Below are positions 1 to 7,469 of a stretch of 64,000 bases of DNA, piece by piece. How positions within the stretch are numbered: the stretch's first letter is position 1; every line of letters begins with the position of its first letter. The stretch is from Flavobacterium sp. SUN052 (GTDB taxonomy: Bacteria; Bacteroidota; Bacteroidia; Flavobacteriales; Flavobacteriaceae). The stretch spans positions 88,512 to 152,511 of the forward strand of contig NZ_JAPQNS010000017.1 in NCBI RefSeq assembly GCF_028867935.1, given 5' to 3'. Under the pieces are notes generated by a model. That model saw only the letters and a list, made by a program, of their open reading frames with translations, made no database searches and was not told the origin of the DNA. A program made the position numbers and the translations under genes.

Positions 1-1136
1 AGGCTAAAAAGCAAATTCCTGAAATCAAGCTACCTTCAGTTTGGTTGCCGCACGGAATTCTGGGCATTTCGAACTCCGAAATTACAGAAATCCCTAAAGG
101 TGCTTTTGGTCCGTTCGAAGGCCAGCTGCTCGTGGGTGATCAGGGCATGAGCAAAATGTCGCGGGTGTTCATGGAAAAAGTAAACGGTGAGTTCCAGGGA
201 GCTTCATTTGATTTTCGTAACGGGTTCCAGTCAGGGGTTTTGCGGATGGCCTGGGCCCCCGATGGATCGCTGTTTGCGGGTGAAACCAACCGGGGTTGGG
301 GATCTGCCGGGACGGCCAACGCCGGTTTGCAGCGATTAGTCTGGAACGGTCAGATACCGTTTGAGATGCGGGCTGTCAGAGCCATGCCCGATGGGTTCGA
401 AGTAGAGTTTACCAAACCCGTTGATCGGGCTTCGGCAGAAGATCTGGCCGCTTATAAAGTGGAGAGCTTTATCTACAAATACCATCCAGTGTACGGTAGT
501 CCCCCTATTAACAAGGAAACCCACGCGATCAAAGGTATTCAACTTTCGGCCGATGGTCGCAAGGCGCGGTTAGTGGTCAATAATCTTCGTCAGAATTATA
601 TCCATCAACTAACGCTCGATGGGGTTCGGGCCACAGAGGGATCACATTCGCTGGTTCATCCAATTGCTTACTATACCTTAAATAACATTCCAGAAGGCCA
701 AAAGCTAGCGCTTTCAGAAACCAGTACCCGTTCATCGGCTACGGCAGCACCCGTTAAGAAAGGGACTTCCCCTATCAAAGCTGGTGCGAAAACCGGCGCA
801 GCCGGCAACGCTTTATCAAAAGGCAAACTCGTTGCCAGTGCCGCAGCTCCAACCTACGACGAGGTAAAAGGATTGTTAGCCCGGCACACCTGCCTAGCCT
901 GCCACAATACAGAAAATCGGCAGGTTGGCCCCGCTTATCGGGCAGTAGCCAAACGCAATTATACGAACGATGAGATTGTTGACTTGATTTATAATCCCAA
1001 GCCACAACACTGGCCCGATTATGCTACCGAAATGCCTCCCATGCCGCAGGTTCCAAAAGCCGATGCGTTGAAGATTGCCGCCTGGATCAACTCATTAAGC
1101 CCGGCAGCCGGTGCAAAAGCGGCTGATAAACCATAA
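1..1136 (+). CDS. C-terminal part of a sorbosone-dehydrogenase-like protein with a cytochrome c domain (5' end outside window)
   Basis: The reading frame is open to the left edge of the window, so the gene begins upstream; the visible part is about 377 codons. The first 220 residues look like the end of a PQQ/sorbosone dehydrogenase-type beta-propeller followed by a beta-sandwich segment. A low-complexity linker rich in Ala, Lys, Thr and Gly follows. The last 90 residues form a class I cytochrome c domain with one haem site, CLACH, at 891-905 and methionines in an MPPMP stretch that could supply the axial ligand. Such proteins are secreted periplasmic dehydrogenases that pass electrons to the respiratory chain. 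The substrate cannot be told from this part. The family call is secure, the exact product is not. Confidence 0.8.
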   Translation, partial: AKKQIPEIKLPSVWLPHGILGISNSEITEIPKGAFGPFEGQLLVGDQGMSKMSRVFMEKVNGEFQGASFDFRNGFQSGVLRMAWAPDGSLFAGETNRGWGSAGTANAGLQRLVWNGQIPFEMRAVRAMPDGFEVEFTKPVDRASAEDLAAYKVESFIYKYHPVYGSPPINKETHAIKGIQLSADGRKARLVVNNLRQNYIHQLTLDGVRATEGSHSLVHPIAYYTLNNIPEGQKLALSETSTRSSATAAPVKKGTSPIKAGAKTGAAGNALSKGKLVASAAAPTYDEVKGLLARHTCLACHNTENRQVGPAYRAVAKRNYTNDEIVDLIYNPKPQHWPDYATEMPPMPQVPKADALKIAAWINSLSPAAGAKAADKP

Positions 1137-1153
1137 ATCCTATATCTTTTAAC

Positions 1154-1184
1154 TTGACAAAAAGCCAACAATCACCTATCTTTG
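1154..1184 (+). promoter_or_regulatory. Bacteroidota-type promoter of tRNA-His
   Basis: TTG at 1154-1156 and TATCTTTG at 1177-1184 are separated by 20 bases, which fits the Bacteroidota primary sigma consensus TTG-N(about 19-20)-TAnnTTTG. The -7 element lies 12 bases upstream of the tRNA, so transcription would start just before the mature 5' end. Confidence 0.75.
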
Positions 1185-1196
1185 CACTCTCAAAAT

Positions 1197-1271
1197 GGTG
1201 ATTGTAGCTCAGCCGGTTAGAGCGTCGGATTGTGGTTCCGAAGGTCGCGGGTTCGAACCCCGTCTTTCACC
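1197..1271 (+). tRNA. tRNA-His (GTG anticodon)
   Basis: A full cloverleaf can be folded. The D stem is GCTC/GAGC, the anticodon stem is TCGGA/TCCGA around a GTG anticodon, and the T arm has the loop TTCGAAC. The extra G at position -1 (1197) faces C73, which is the identity element of tRNA-His. CCA is not encoded. The acceptor stem is odd: GTGATTG faces CTTTCAC, so pairs 5:68 and 6:67 are adjacent U-U mismatches while the other five pairs are Watson-Crick. Confidence 0.93.
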
Positions 1272-1277
1272 CTACCA

Positions 1278-1309
1278 AAAAGCCCCCTCGAAAGTTGGGG
1301 CTTTTTTTG
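1278..1309 (+). terminator. Intrinsic terminator after tRNA-His
   Basis: AGCCCC at 1281-1286 pairs with GGGGCT at 1297-1302 and is followed directly by a run of seven T. It lies a few bases after the tRNA. Confidence 0.85.
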
Positions 1310-1354
1310 TGGTTTCTCATTCAACCTTGGCATTCATCAGATAGTTGTCAGCGT

Positions 1355-2017
1355 ATGTTCCCTGCTATATCCGTTACCGAGCAAACCCATCATCGCATCG
1401 TCACAGTTATGGCATTGGCTTATACAGCCGGTGTTATTGGCCTTCAACTGCCGATGTTAGCGCCATTTTTTGAGCCTTTGTCTCCTCTCAATCTGGCTAT
1501 ATCGCTGGCCTTACTACTTTTTTATCATAAAGATTGGCAACCATCATTCCGGGTCTTCGCTCTGCTGGCTATCGTTATTGGTTATGGAGTTGAAGTGGTG
1601 GGTGTTCATACTGGACTCATCTTTGGAAAGTATGCCTATGGAAACGGCCTCGGTCCGCAACTCTTAAATGTCCCACCGGTGATCGGGTTAAACTGGCTGA
1701 TGCTTGCTTATTGTTGCGGTTCGGTGAGCGACAAATTTCGAGTGCCTACCATCGTCAAGGTACTTATAGCATCTACTATGATGGTCACGCTGGACTATTG
1801 TATTGAGCCCGTTGCTATAAAGCTAGATTTCTGGACTTGGTTCGATCAGCCAATTCCTACTCAGAACTATATCGCCTGGTGGGTGGTGTCGCTGGTACTG
1901 TTTAGCGGTTGGTTTGCTATGCCTTTCCAGAAAGATAATCGCTTAGCTCCTTGGCTGCTTGGGTTTCAAACATTGTTCTTCTTAAGCCACTGTTTACTTT
2001 TTTGGCTTAAACTTTAA
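1355..2017 (+). CDS. Carotenoid biosynthesis membrane protein (CruF/DUF422-like)
   Basis: The 220-residue product is almost entirely membrane helices (about six or seven). It carries the family block running from an E-V-x-G-V-x-T-G core through FGKY to a VPPVIGLNW stretch near residues 80-115, which is typical of the DUF422/CruF family. CruF enzymes hydrate the end group of acyclic C50 or C40 carotenoids. The frame is open upstream into the tRNA; I chose ATG at 1355 because earlier starts would lie inside the tRNA and its terminator. The MerR/B12 regulator downstream fits control of pigment synthesis by light. The family is well supported; the exact reaction is inferred. Confidence 0.75.
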   Translation: MFPAISVTEQTHHRIVTVMALAYTAGVIGLQLPMLAPFFEPLSPLNLAISLALLLFYHKDWQPSFRVFALLAIVIGYGVEVVGVHTGLIFGKYAYGNGLGPQLLNVPPVIGLNWLMLAYCCGSVSDKFRVPTIVKVLIASTMMVTLDYCIEPVAIKLDFWTWFDQPIPTQNYIAWWVVSLVLFSGWFAMPFQKDNRLAPWLLGFQTLFFLSHCLLFWLKL

Positions 2018-2127
2018 ACAAAATCTCATTCATACCGTTTTTATTTATAAAAGCAACAGACAACAGATTTTCTTAGCCTAGGAAATTGAGTTACCAGAAA
2101 GTTGAACTATATTGTGGAGCTTTTTTG

Positions 2128-2171
2128 GATTTAAACGGGAAGGTATATACGTTTAAAGACTACGTTTTTAA
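2128..2171. promoter_or_regulatory. Candidate operator repeats upstream of the CarH-like regulator
   Basis: TACGTTTAAAG (2148-2158) is followed by TACGTTTTTAA (2161-2171), a direct repeat with 13-base periodicity. An inverted copy of the core, TTTAAACG, lies just upstream near 2130-2137. CarH/LitR-type MerR proteins bind tandem 11-bp direct repeats next to their own promoters, so these are candidate binding sites. No binding consensus for this genus is visible here, so the call is tentative. Confidence 0.3.
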
Positions 2172-2209
2172 TATAAATGTTAACAAGCGAACTGTAATTT
2201 GATACTCCC

Positions 2210-3088
2210 ATGAGCAATTATTCAATAAAGGATTTAGAACAGCTATCGGGCATCAAAGCGCATACGCTACGCATTTGGGAGCAACGATACAACATAATTT
2301 CGCCTAAGAGGACGGATACTAATATTCGTACTTACGATGATCAGGACCTTAAACTCGTTCTGAATATATCGTTGCTCAAAGATCACGGTTACAAAATTTC
2401 GGATATTTCGCGTCTTTCTGTCGAAGAAATGTACCGGGAGGTAATCAAGATTTCGGACCGTCAACTTAACTACCCCGATCAGATTCATGCGCTCACGATC
2501 TCAATGATCGATTTGGATGAGGAGCGATTTGAGAAGATTATTAGTACTAACATATTGCAGTTTGGATTCGAGAACACGATGATTCACATCATCTATCCGT
2601 TCCTTAGCCGAATTGGAACTCTCTGGGTTACAGGCTCAATTGGCCCGGCGCAGGAGCATTTCATCACAAACCTAATTCGCCAGAAAATCATTGTCGCCAT
2701 CGACGGACAGGTTAGTAAGCAACGCCCCGACAGCAAAAAGTACATGCTATTTTTGCCGGAGGGCGAGTTGCACGAGATTAGTCTTTTGTTTGCCAACTAC
2801 ATTATTCGGGCTCGTTACAACAAAGTAATTTATCTAGGGCAGAGCCTGCCATTTAATGAGTTGGTATTTGCTTACAATGTGCACAAGCCCGACTACGTTT
2901 TCTCGGCTATCACGTCGGTGCCATCGAACAGTGATGTGCAGCCTTTTGTAAACAAACTCATGAAGACGTTCCCCGATAGCCATATTCTTTTGACCGGTTA
3001 TCAGGTGGTTGGTCAGGATATTCAAACTGACGATAATGCTACTATTATCAATAATATTGAAGACCTTATACGGCTCGCAGGTACCTGA
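2210..3088 (+). CDS. MerR-family regulator with cobalamin-binding domain (CarH/LitR-like photoreceptor)
   Basis: Residues 3-70 form a MerR winged helix with the usual HTLRIWEQRY recognition segment. Residues 90-165 are the helical B12-binding cap and residues 175-292 the Rossmann-like B12 domain. The CarH signature W-x9-EH is present (W139, E149, H150). The lower-ligand motif reads E186-x-H188-x-x-S191, so the usual glycine of ExHxxG is a serine while the ligand histidine is kept. V140 stands where T. thermophilus CarH has the His that forms the light-state bis-His link. Such proteins repress carotenoid genes in the dark with adenosylcobalamin, and the CruF-like gene lies directly upstream. 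Family confident; light sensing inferred. Confidence 0.83.
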   Translation: MSNYSIKDLEQLSGIKAHTLRIWEQRYNIISPKRTDTNIRTYDDQDLKLVLNISLLKDHGYKISDISRLSVEEMYREVIKISDRQLNYPDQIHALTISMIDLDEERFEKIISTNILQFGFENTMIHIIYPFLSRIGTLWVTGSIGPAQEHFITNLIRQKIIVAIDGQVSKQRPDSKKYMLFLPEGELHEISLLFANYIIRARYNKVIYLGQSLPFNELVFAYNVHKPDYVFSAITSVPSNSDVQPFVNKLMKTFPDSHILLTGYQVVGQDIQTDDNATIINNIEDLIRLAGT

Positions 3089-3111
3089 TAAGCTGTTCAC
3101 TGTAACTTCAA

Positions 3112-3139
3112 CAAAAACCGCCCCCGAAGCGGTTTTTTT
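3112..3139. terminator. Bidirectional terminator between convergent genes
   Basis: AAAAACCGC pairs with GCGGTTTTT across a short loop, with A and T tracts on the two sides. It serves the regulator on the plus strand and probably the hydrolase on the minus strand. Confidence 0.8.
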
Positions 3140-3166
3140 GTTGGTAAGTATCCCCATAAAATAAGT

Positions 3167-4135
3167 TTAAATCAGTTTCTCATTGGCAAACGCCAGTGCC
3201 CTGCGTTCGGAGTATGTGAATGGGTCACGTGGGACAACAAAACCAACATGGCCTCCTAAACGGGGTGTTTCAACATAGATGTTGGCTTGTTTTTCGGCCA
3301 GCCAGATTGGGGCACATTCAGGAGAAAGAATGGGATCGTTCTGGGCATTGAGTAACAGAACCGGAATGTGAATGTCGGGCATGAAGTTGACGGCCGATGC
3401 TTGTTGATAAAAATCCTGTGCATCTCGATAACCATTTACTGGGGCCGAAAAAAAGTTGTCAAAATCTTCCCAAACTTTCACCTGTTTTAGCTGACTCATA
3501 TCCAGCTTACCCGGAAACTGAACTGCCTTTTGGCTCATTTTGAGAGTCAATTTTTTCATGAACCGGTTGCGGTAGAACCGATTCGACGGTAAATCGAGGA
3601 GCTTGGCCGAAGCCAGTAAATCTGTCGGAGCAGAAATGGCGATGGCTCGCCGAATGACATCAGAGACGTTTTTGCCGTGAACTCCCAGATATTTAAGGGT
3701 AATATTACCGCCCATGCTATAGCCAATCAGAACCACCTCTCGGTAAGGCTTGGTTCGTAAAGCATGGTCAATGACGGCCCCAAAATCGCCAATTTCACCA
3801 TGATTGTACAACCGGAATGCGCGGTTCATTTCACCACTACATGATCGACAGTTCCAGGCTAGTGCGTCATAACCATGCTGTGCAAACAGGCGGGCTGTCC
3901 CTCGAATATAGTGCCTTTGACTGTCGCCTTCGAGTCCGTGCGTTAATACAACTAACCGATCATTGCCCCCGTCGACCCAGTCCAGATCAACAAAATCGCC
4001 GTCATTCAATGTAAGACGCTCACGTTCGTAAACAACGCCCGGCACCGTACGCAACACGCTTGGAATTACCGTTTGTAGGTGACCATTGTAGAGATAACGC
4101 GGTGGCCCGGAATAAGACGAAGGAATGTGTGGCAC
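3167..4135 (-). CDS. YheT-type alpha/beta hydrolase
   Basis: This 322-residue protein has the N-terminal GHLQT segment (residues 18-22) that marks the YheT/AB-hydrolase 4 family, an HGLEG oxyanion segment at 66-70, and the nucleophile elbow GYSMGG with Ser140. Asp267 (QNDP) and His296 (GGHVG) complete the triad. There is no signal peptide, so it acts in the cytoplasm. Substrates of this family are poorly known; esterase or acyl-transfer activity on lipids is usual. It is transcribed alone, divergently from the small membrane protein that follows. Confidence 0.85.
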   Translation of the reverse strand: MPHIPSSYSGPPRYLYNGHLQTVIPSVLRTVPGVVYERERLTLNDGDFVDLDWVDGGNDRLVVLTHGLEGDSQRHYIRGTARLFAQHGYDALAWNCRSCSGEMNRAFRLYNHGEIGDFGAVIDHALRTKPYREVVLIGYSMGGNITLKYLGVHGKNVSDVIRRAIAISAPTDLLASAKLLDLPSNRFYRNRFMKKLTLKMSQKAVQFPGKLDMSQLKQVKVWEDFDNFFSAPVNGYRDAQDFYQQASAVNFMPDIHIPVLLLNAQNDPILSPECAPIWLAEKQANIYVETPRLGGHVGFVVPRDPFTYSERRALAFANEKLI

Positions 4136-4146
4136 GGAATAGATGT

Positions 4147-4154
4147 TAGATTTG
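4147..4154 (+). promoter_or_regulatory. -7 promoter element of the small membrane protein gene
   Basis: TAGATTTG matches TAnnTTTG exactly and lies 29 bases before the chosen ATG at 4184. I see no clear TTG about 20 bases upstream, so the -33 element is weak or absent. Confidence 0.5.
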
Positions 4155-4183
4155 CAGCCCGTAAACCCTTACAATTAATAACA

Positions 4184-4618
4184 ATGCAATTTGCCAAATA
4201 CATATCCGTCATCCTGGCCAGTACAATAAAATTCATTGGGGGGCCACTGGCAGGTCTGGCGTTCCGTCTAAGTTGGGTCGAAACGGCTGCCTGTACGGTA
4301 ATCGGCATGATGCTGAGTGTACTTCTCGTAACGTTTGCAGGCGATATGCTTCTTCGACTGAGTCAGCGGTTACGAAAAAAAACTTCCCCCCGTTTCACCC
4401 GTCGGACGCGCATGGCAGTTCGAATCTGGAAACGTTCGGGAATGATAGGTATTGCCTTTCTGACACCTTTGCTGTTGACGCCCATTGGTGGCACGGCTAT
4501 CGCTATGACATTCAACGTAAAGCGGTTCAAACTGATTAGTTTGATGCTCCTAAGTGCCGTTTTTTGGGCTGTTATCCAGACCTTCCTAGTATATCAATTA
4601 CCGGGGCTGTTCAAATAA
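4184..4618 (+). CDS. Small integral membrane protein, unknown function
   Basis: The product has 144 residues with hydrophobic helices near 5-30, 37-55, 88-110 and 118-140 and a basic, Arg/Lys-rich loop at about 58-85. The third helix has a run of Leu, Thr and Pro followed by GGTA, reminiscent of small multidrug-export-type (COG2426) proteins, but I cannot assign it firmly. The longer frame from 4079 would overlap the divergent hydrolase gene, and the -7 promoter element at 4147 supports starting at 4184. Monocistronic. Confidence 0.65.
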   Translation: MQFAKYISVILASTIKFIGGPLAGLAFRLSWVETAACTVIGMMLSVLLVTFAGDMLLRLSQRLRKKTSPRFTRRTRMAVRIWKRSGMIGIAFLTPLLLTPIGGTAIAMTFNVKRFKLISLMLLSAVFWAVIQTFLVYQLPGLFK

Positions 4619-4716
4619 TGCGCTGTTCCAAGTGTCAATAGTTTCGCCGTTTCAGGTATTAGTGAAACTACCAGTAAAACAGAGCAACCAGTGAAACCTC
4701 GATCAATCTGTATAGT

Positions 4717-5487
4717 TTACCGGCTCACCGTTGCTGCTGGTTTCACGCTTGGTGCTTTCTTGTTGAAATCACCGCGAGCGAAGAATTTCTCGATGAAGCA
4801 ATACATCAAAATAAAGAAGTACCGGCTACCCATCTCCTTAATCTTCAACTTTGATTCACCATACTTCCGGTTTGTCCAACTGTTAGGCACCACTTCGTAG
4901 CTGTAGCCCCGAACCATGGCTTTCAGCGGCAACTCGATGGTAAGGTTGAAATGCGGAGAAAGAAATGGTTTTACGCCTTCAATAGTCTCCCGTTTATAGA
5001 GCTTGAACGCGTTGGTCGTATCGTTGTACTTGATGCCCATCACCATCTTCACAATGAAGTTGGCCACCCGGTTGATATACTTTTTCAATTCGGGATAGTC
5101 GATCACTTTGCCACCTTTGCCCCACCGCGAGCCAAATACCGCATCGGTATCGGTCTCGAGCATTTTGTGGTAAAACTTAACCAGATCCTCAGGGTCGTCG
5201 GACATATCGGCCATAAAAACAGCTACGCAGTCGCCCGTGAAGCGTTCCAAACCATACCGAACAGCATAACCAAAGCCGTTTGGCCCCGGATTCGTATAAT
5301 AAACAAGCGTCGGAATCTCCGTTTTCAACGCTTCCAAAACGCCAGCGGTGTTGTCTTTCGAATTATCGTTTGTAACGCAGATTTCATGCGGAACCCCGTG
5401 TTTAGCCAGCGTTTGGTATAACGTTCTGAGCGTATGGGGAATCGATTCCTCTTCGTTGTAGGCCGGAATAACGACGCTGAGTTTCAT
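4717..5487 (-). CDS. Family 2 glycosyltransferase, dolichyl/polyprenyl-phosphate sugar synthase type
   Basis: This 256-residue GT-A protein opens with SVVIPAYNEE, carries a TNDNSKDNT segment that binds the nucleotide, and has a FMADMSDDPED acidic motif near residue 90 in place of the canonical DXD. The C-terminal NRKYGESK segment is typical of DPM1-like polyprenyl-phosphate mannosyl or glucosyl transferases. It lacks C-terminal membrane helices, as in short DPM1 forms. Its start overlaps the stop of the upstream GT2 by four bases (ATGA), so the two are translationally coupled. It may supply lipid-linked sugar to the GT39-like enzyme of this block. Confidence 0.85.
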   Translation of the reverse strand: MKLSVVIPAYNEEESIPHTLRTLYQTLAKHGVPHEICVTNDNSKDNTAGVLEALKTEIPTLVYYTNPGPNGFGYAVRYGLERFTGDCVAVFMADMSDDPEDLVKFYHKMLETDTDAVFGSRWGKGGKVIDYPELKKYINRVANFIVKMVMGIKYNDTTNAFKLYKRETIEGVKPFLSPHFNLTIELPLKAMVRGYSYEVVPNSWTNRKYGESKLKIKEMGSRYFFILMYCFIEKFFARGDFNKKAPSVKPAATVSR

Positions 5488-6440
5488 AGTTTGTAGGGCA
5501 ATAACCTGATTGAACTGTACACCTTCCGAATTGGCGAGGGAACAACATAATCGCGAAATATATCTTTAACTATTCGCCCACTGGGTTGTGCCATATATAC
5601 GTATTTGAGCGCGTAAAAAGCCCGGCGAAAATAGCTTTGCTCGTACTGTTTTGCGTCGAGCATCAATCGGTAATAACGAGCAATATTTTTACGAAGTACG
5701 CGGTCGTACTTGAAATCGAGTTCGCGGTTTATATCGCTGTACATCTGTATCCGGTTCCGCAAAAATCGCTCGTCCCACTCATAATCGTGGAAACTAGCGC
5801 CAGCGCGATTCTTCCGATACACCGACATAATATCAGGAATGTAGCCAATTGGCCCCATTTTAGCTTTCAGAATCAAGCGGGGAATATCACCACTGCTCGA
5901 TTCCCGGAACCACGCGGGATACTCTTTAATACTATTGCGGTATATGGTACTCGACGTGGCCATGAACCATATTTCCTGCTCACCCACAAGGTCGTCGAGG
6001 GTGTAGTACGTCTTCATGTCAGGCCCGTTGAGTATGTACGACGGCGAACCATCTTCGTAAATAACTTCAGCATTATGGAACACTGCCTGGCATTGTGGAT
6101 TAGCATCCAGAAAATCGACCTGCTTTTGCAGCTTGGTTGGATTAGTCCAGTAATCGTCGCCATCCATCAATGCATAATATTCTCCTTTGGCGAGTTTGAG
6201 CGTTTCGAGGAAGTTGATTCCCCCGTTTTTGCCCATGTTACGCGGGTGCAGCACGCCAATTACTTTACCCGGATGCAATTGTTCATATTCCTGAATAATC
6301 TCCCGTGTACCATCCGACGAAAAATCATCCCCTACCAATATTTCAAATGGAAAGTTTGTCTCCTGAGCCAATGCACTATCGATGGCTTTACGGATGAAGT
6401 TTTTCTGGTTGTACGTTATTATCGTGACGCTAACTTTCAT
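5484..6440 (-). CDS. Family 2 glycosyltransferase
   Basis: The 318-residue GT-A enzyme begins VSVTIITYNQ, has a VGDDFSSDGT nucleotide-binding segment and the acceptor-side acidic motif MDGDDYW near residue 95. The C-terminal third contains a basic, aromatic-rich region without a clear membrane helix. It probably adds a sugar to a surface polysaccharide or glycoprotein glycan. It heads the two-gene GT2 pair and overlaps the next gene by four bases. Donor and acceptor sugars cannot be read from the sequence. Confidence 0.85.
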   Translation of the reverse strand: MKVSVTIITYNQKNFIRKAIDSALAQETNFPFEILVGDDFSSDGTREIIQEYEQLHPGKVIGVLHPRNMGKNGGINFLETLKLAKGEYYALMDGDDYWTNPTKLQKQVDFLDANPQCQAVFHNAEVIYEDGSPSYILNGPDMKTYYTLDDLVGEQEIWFMATSSTIYRNSIKEYPAWFRESSSGDIPRLILKAKMGPIGYIPDIMSVYRKNRAGASFHDYEWDERFLRNRIQMYSDINRELDFKYDRVLRKNIARYYRLMLDAKQYEQSYFRRAFYALKYVYMAQPSGRIVKDIFRDYVVPSPIRKVYSSIRLLPYKL

Positions 6441-6537
6441 AGGTAGGAGGAAGGGGAGAAAGATAAGAAAAGAGGAGAGTCACTACCAGCAGTTGGTTAA
6501 TTCGTTCGCTCCTTTCTTACCTTTCTCCTTTCTCTCT
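6441..6537. repeat. Purine-rich/pyrimidine-rich imperfect inverted repeat
   Basis: The gap begins with a stretch made almost only of A and G and ends with one made almost only of C and T (GGAGAAAGATAAGAAAAG against CTTACCTTTCTCCTTTCTC), so the two can fold into an imperfect hairpin between the 2OG-like gene and the GT2 pair. It resembles the perfect repeat at 28490-28564 in composition. Confidence 0.5.
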
Positions 6538-7341
6538 TTACAAAACTGCTTGTTTGATTTGTTCTTTCCAGCCTTGTGGCTCTTTGTCCTCAGCCGGTGT
6601 TCCCCAAGGGTCGTAAAAGGGTAAAATAGCGACCCAGCGACCACGTGGATTGTCCCAGCTAAACCGGTCGGCAAAGCTTGATGGCGATACCCAGTGAGGC
6701 AGGTCGTAACGGAACAAAATCATGTCTCCAACGTCCTGAAAGCCCTCTGTTTCAACAATATGATCGTTGATTACGTAGCCTGTTCCTCCTGAATGGTATT
6801 CTTTCCCATATTGATTAAGGGCTAGAATAGTACCAACTTTTTGCGGGTTGAGCGGGTGCCAATGCCGTCCGAAGAAGCTGCCACCTAGGGGGTAATGGGT
6901 TACTTGCGGGTGGAAGTATGGCTGTCCTTTACGAATTCCAAACTCTTCGTCATTGCCTGTTAATCCATTCCAGAACTTCCGGACCGGGTTGAACACGGAT
7001 AATAGAGCCTCACGAGTTGGCTCGTCGAGGTCCAGAATGGCATCGAATGTATGGTCGTGAAAGAGTTGCGGAGCTTTCTGAATCTTGGCAATGTGCAACC
7101 GTTGCTTATGCTGGTTATTGTCGAATGAATCGGGGGCTTCAGCAAGGGGCGTCTTCTCTGCCCAGGCTCGCGTAGCGTCGATCATGTTTTGCAACATATC
7201 GGCGGGAATACCCGTTTTCACGATCACGATGTTCGGCTCGTTCACCAACCGCATCACTTCTTCTACCGGAATTTCTGGGACAATTTGCCCGTTTTTGAAC
7301 TCCGCGTTTACTTTGATCAAGTATTTTGCTACTTCCTGCAT
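6538..7341 (-). CDS. 2-oxoglutarate/Fe(II) oxygenase-like protein
   Basis: The 267-residue soluble protein has the C-terminal pattern of a double-stranded beta-helix oxygenase: VGDMILFRYDLPHWVSP, with H216 as the distal metal ligand, and GRWVAILPF, with R235 where the 2-oxoglutarate carboxylate is usually bound. The proximal HxD motif is not seen; the best candidate is H160-W-H162. It could be a variant enzyme or an inactive relative. It sits inside the glycosyltransferase block, so it may modify a sugar or lipid carrier, but that is inference. No signal peptide. The start at ATG 7341 is the first in frame. Confidence 0.55.
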   Translation of the reverse strand: MQEVAKYLIKVNAEFKNGQIVPEIPVEEVMRLVNEPNIVIVKTGIPADMLQNMIDATRAWAEKTPLAEAPDSFDNNQHKQRLHIAKIQKAPQLFHDHTFDAILDLDEPTREALLSVFNPVRKFWNGLTGNDEEFGIRKGQPYFHPQVTHYPLGGSFFGRHWHPLNPQKVGTILALNQYGKEYHSGGTGYVINDHIVETEGFQDVGDMILFRYDLPHWVSPSSFADRFSWDNPRGRWVAILPFYDPWGTPAEDKEPQGWKEQIKQAVL

Positions 7342-7469
7342 ACTGTTCTGTGTCGATTTATGACAAAATAGGTTCCAGATAATTGAAAAACCAAATAAGT
7401 TGCCATTGCCTTAGCTAATGGAAACAGCCAAAAGTAGGACTGCTTCCACTTACAAATCATTGATCTTTA

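Noticed and set aside
4079..4183. N-terminal extension of the small membrane protein
   Set aside because: It overlaps the divergent hydrolase start and lies upstream of the promoter element.
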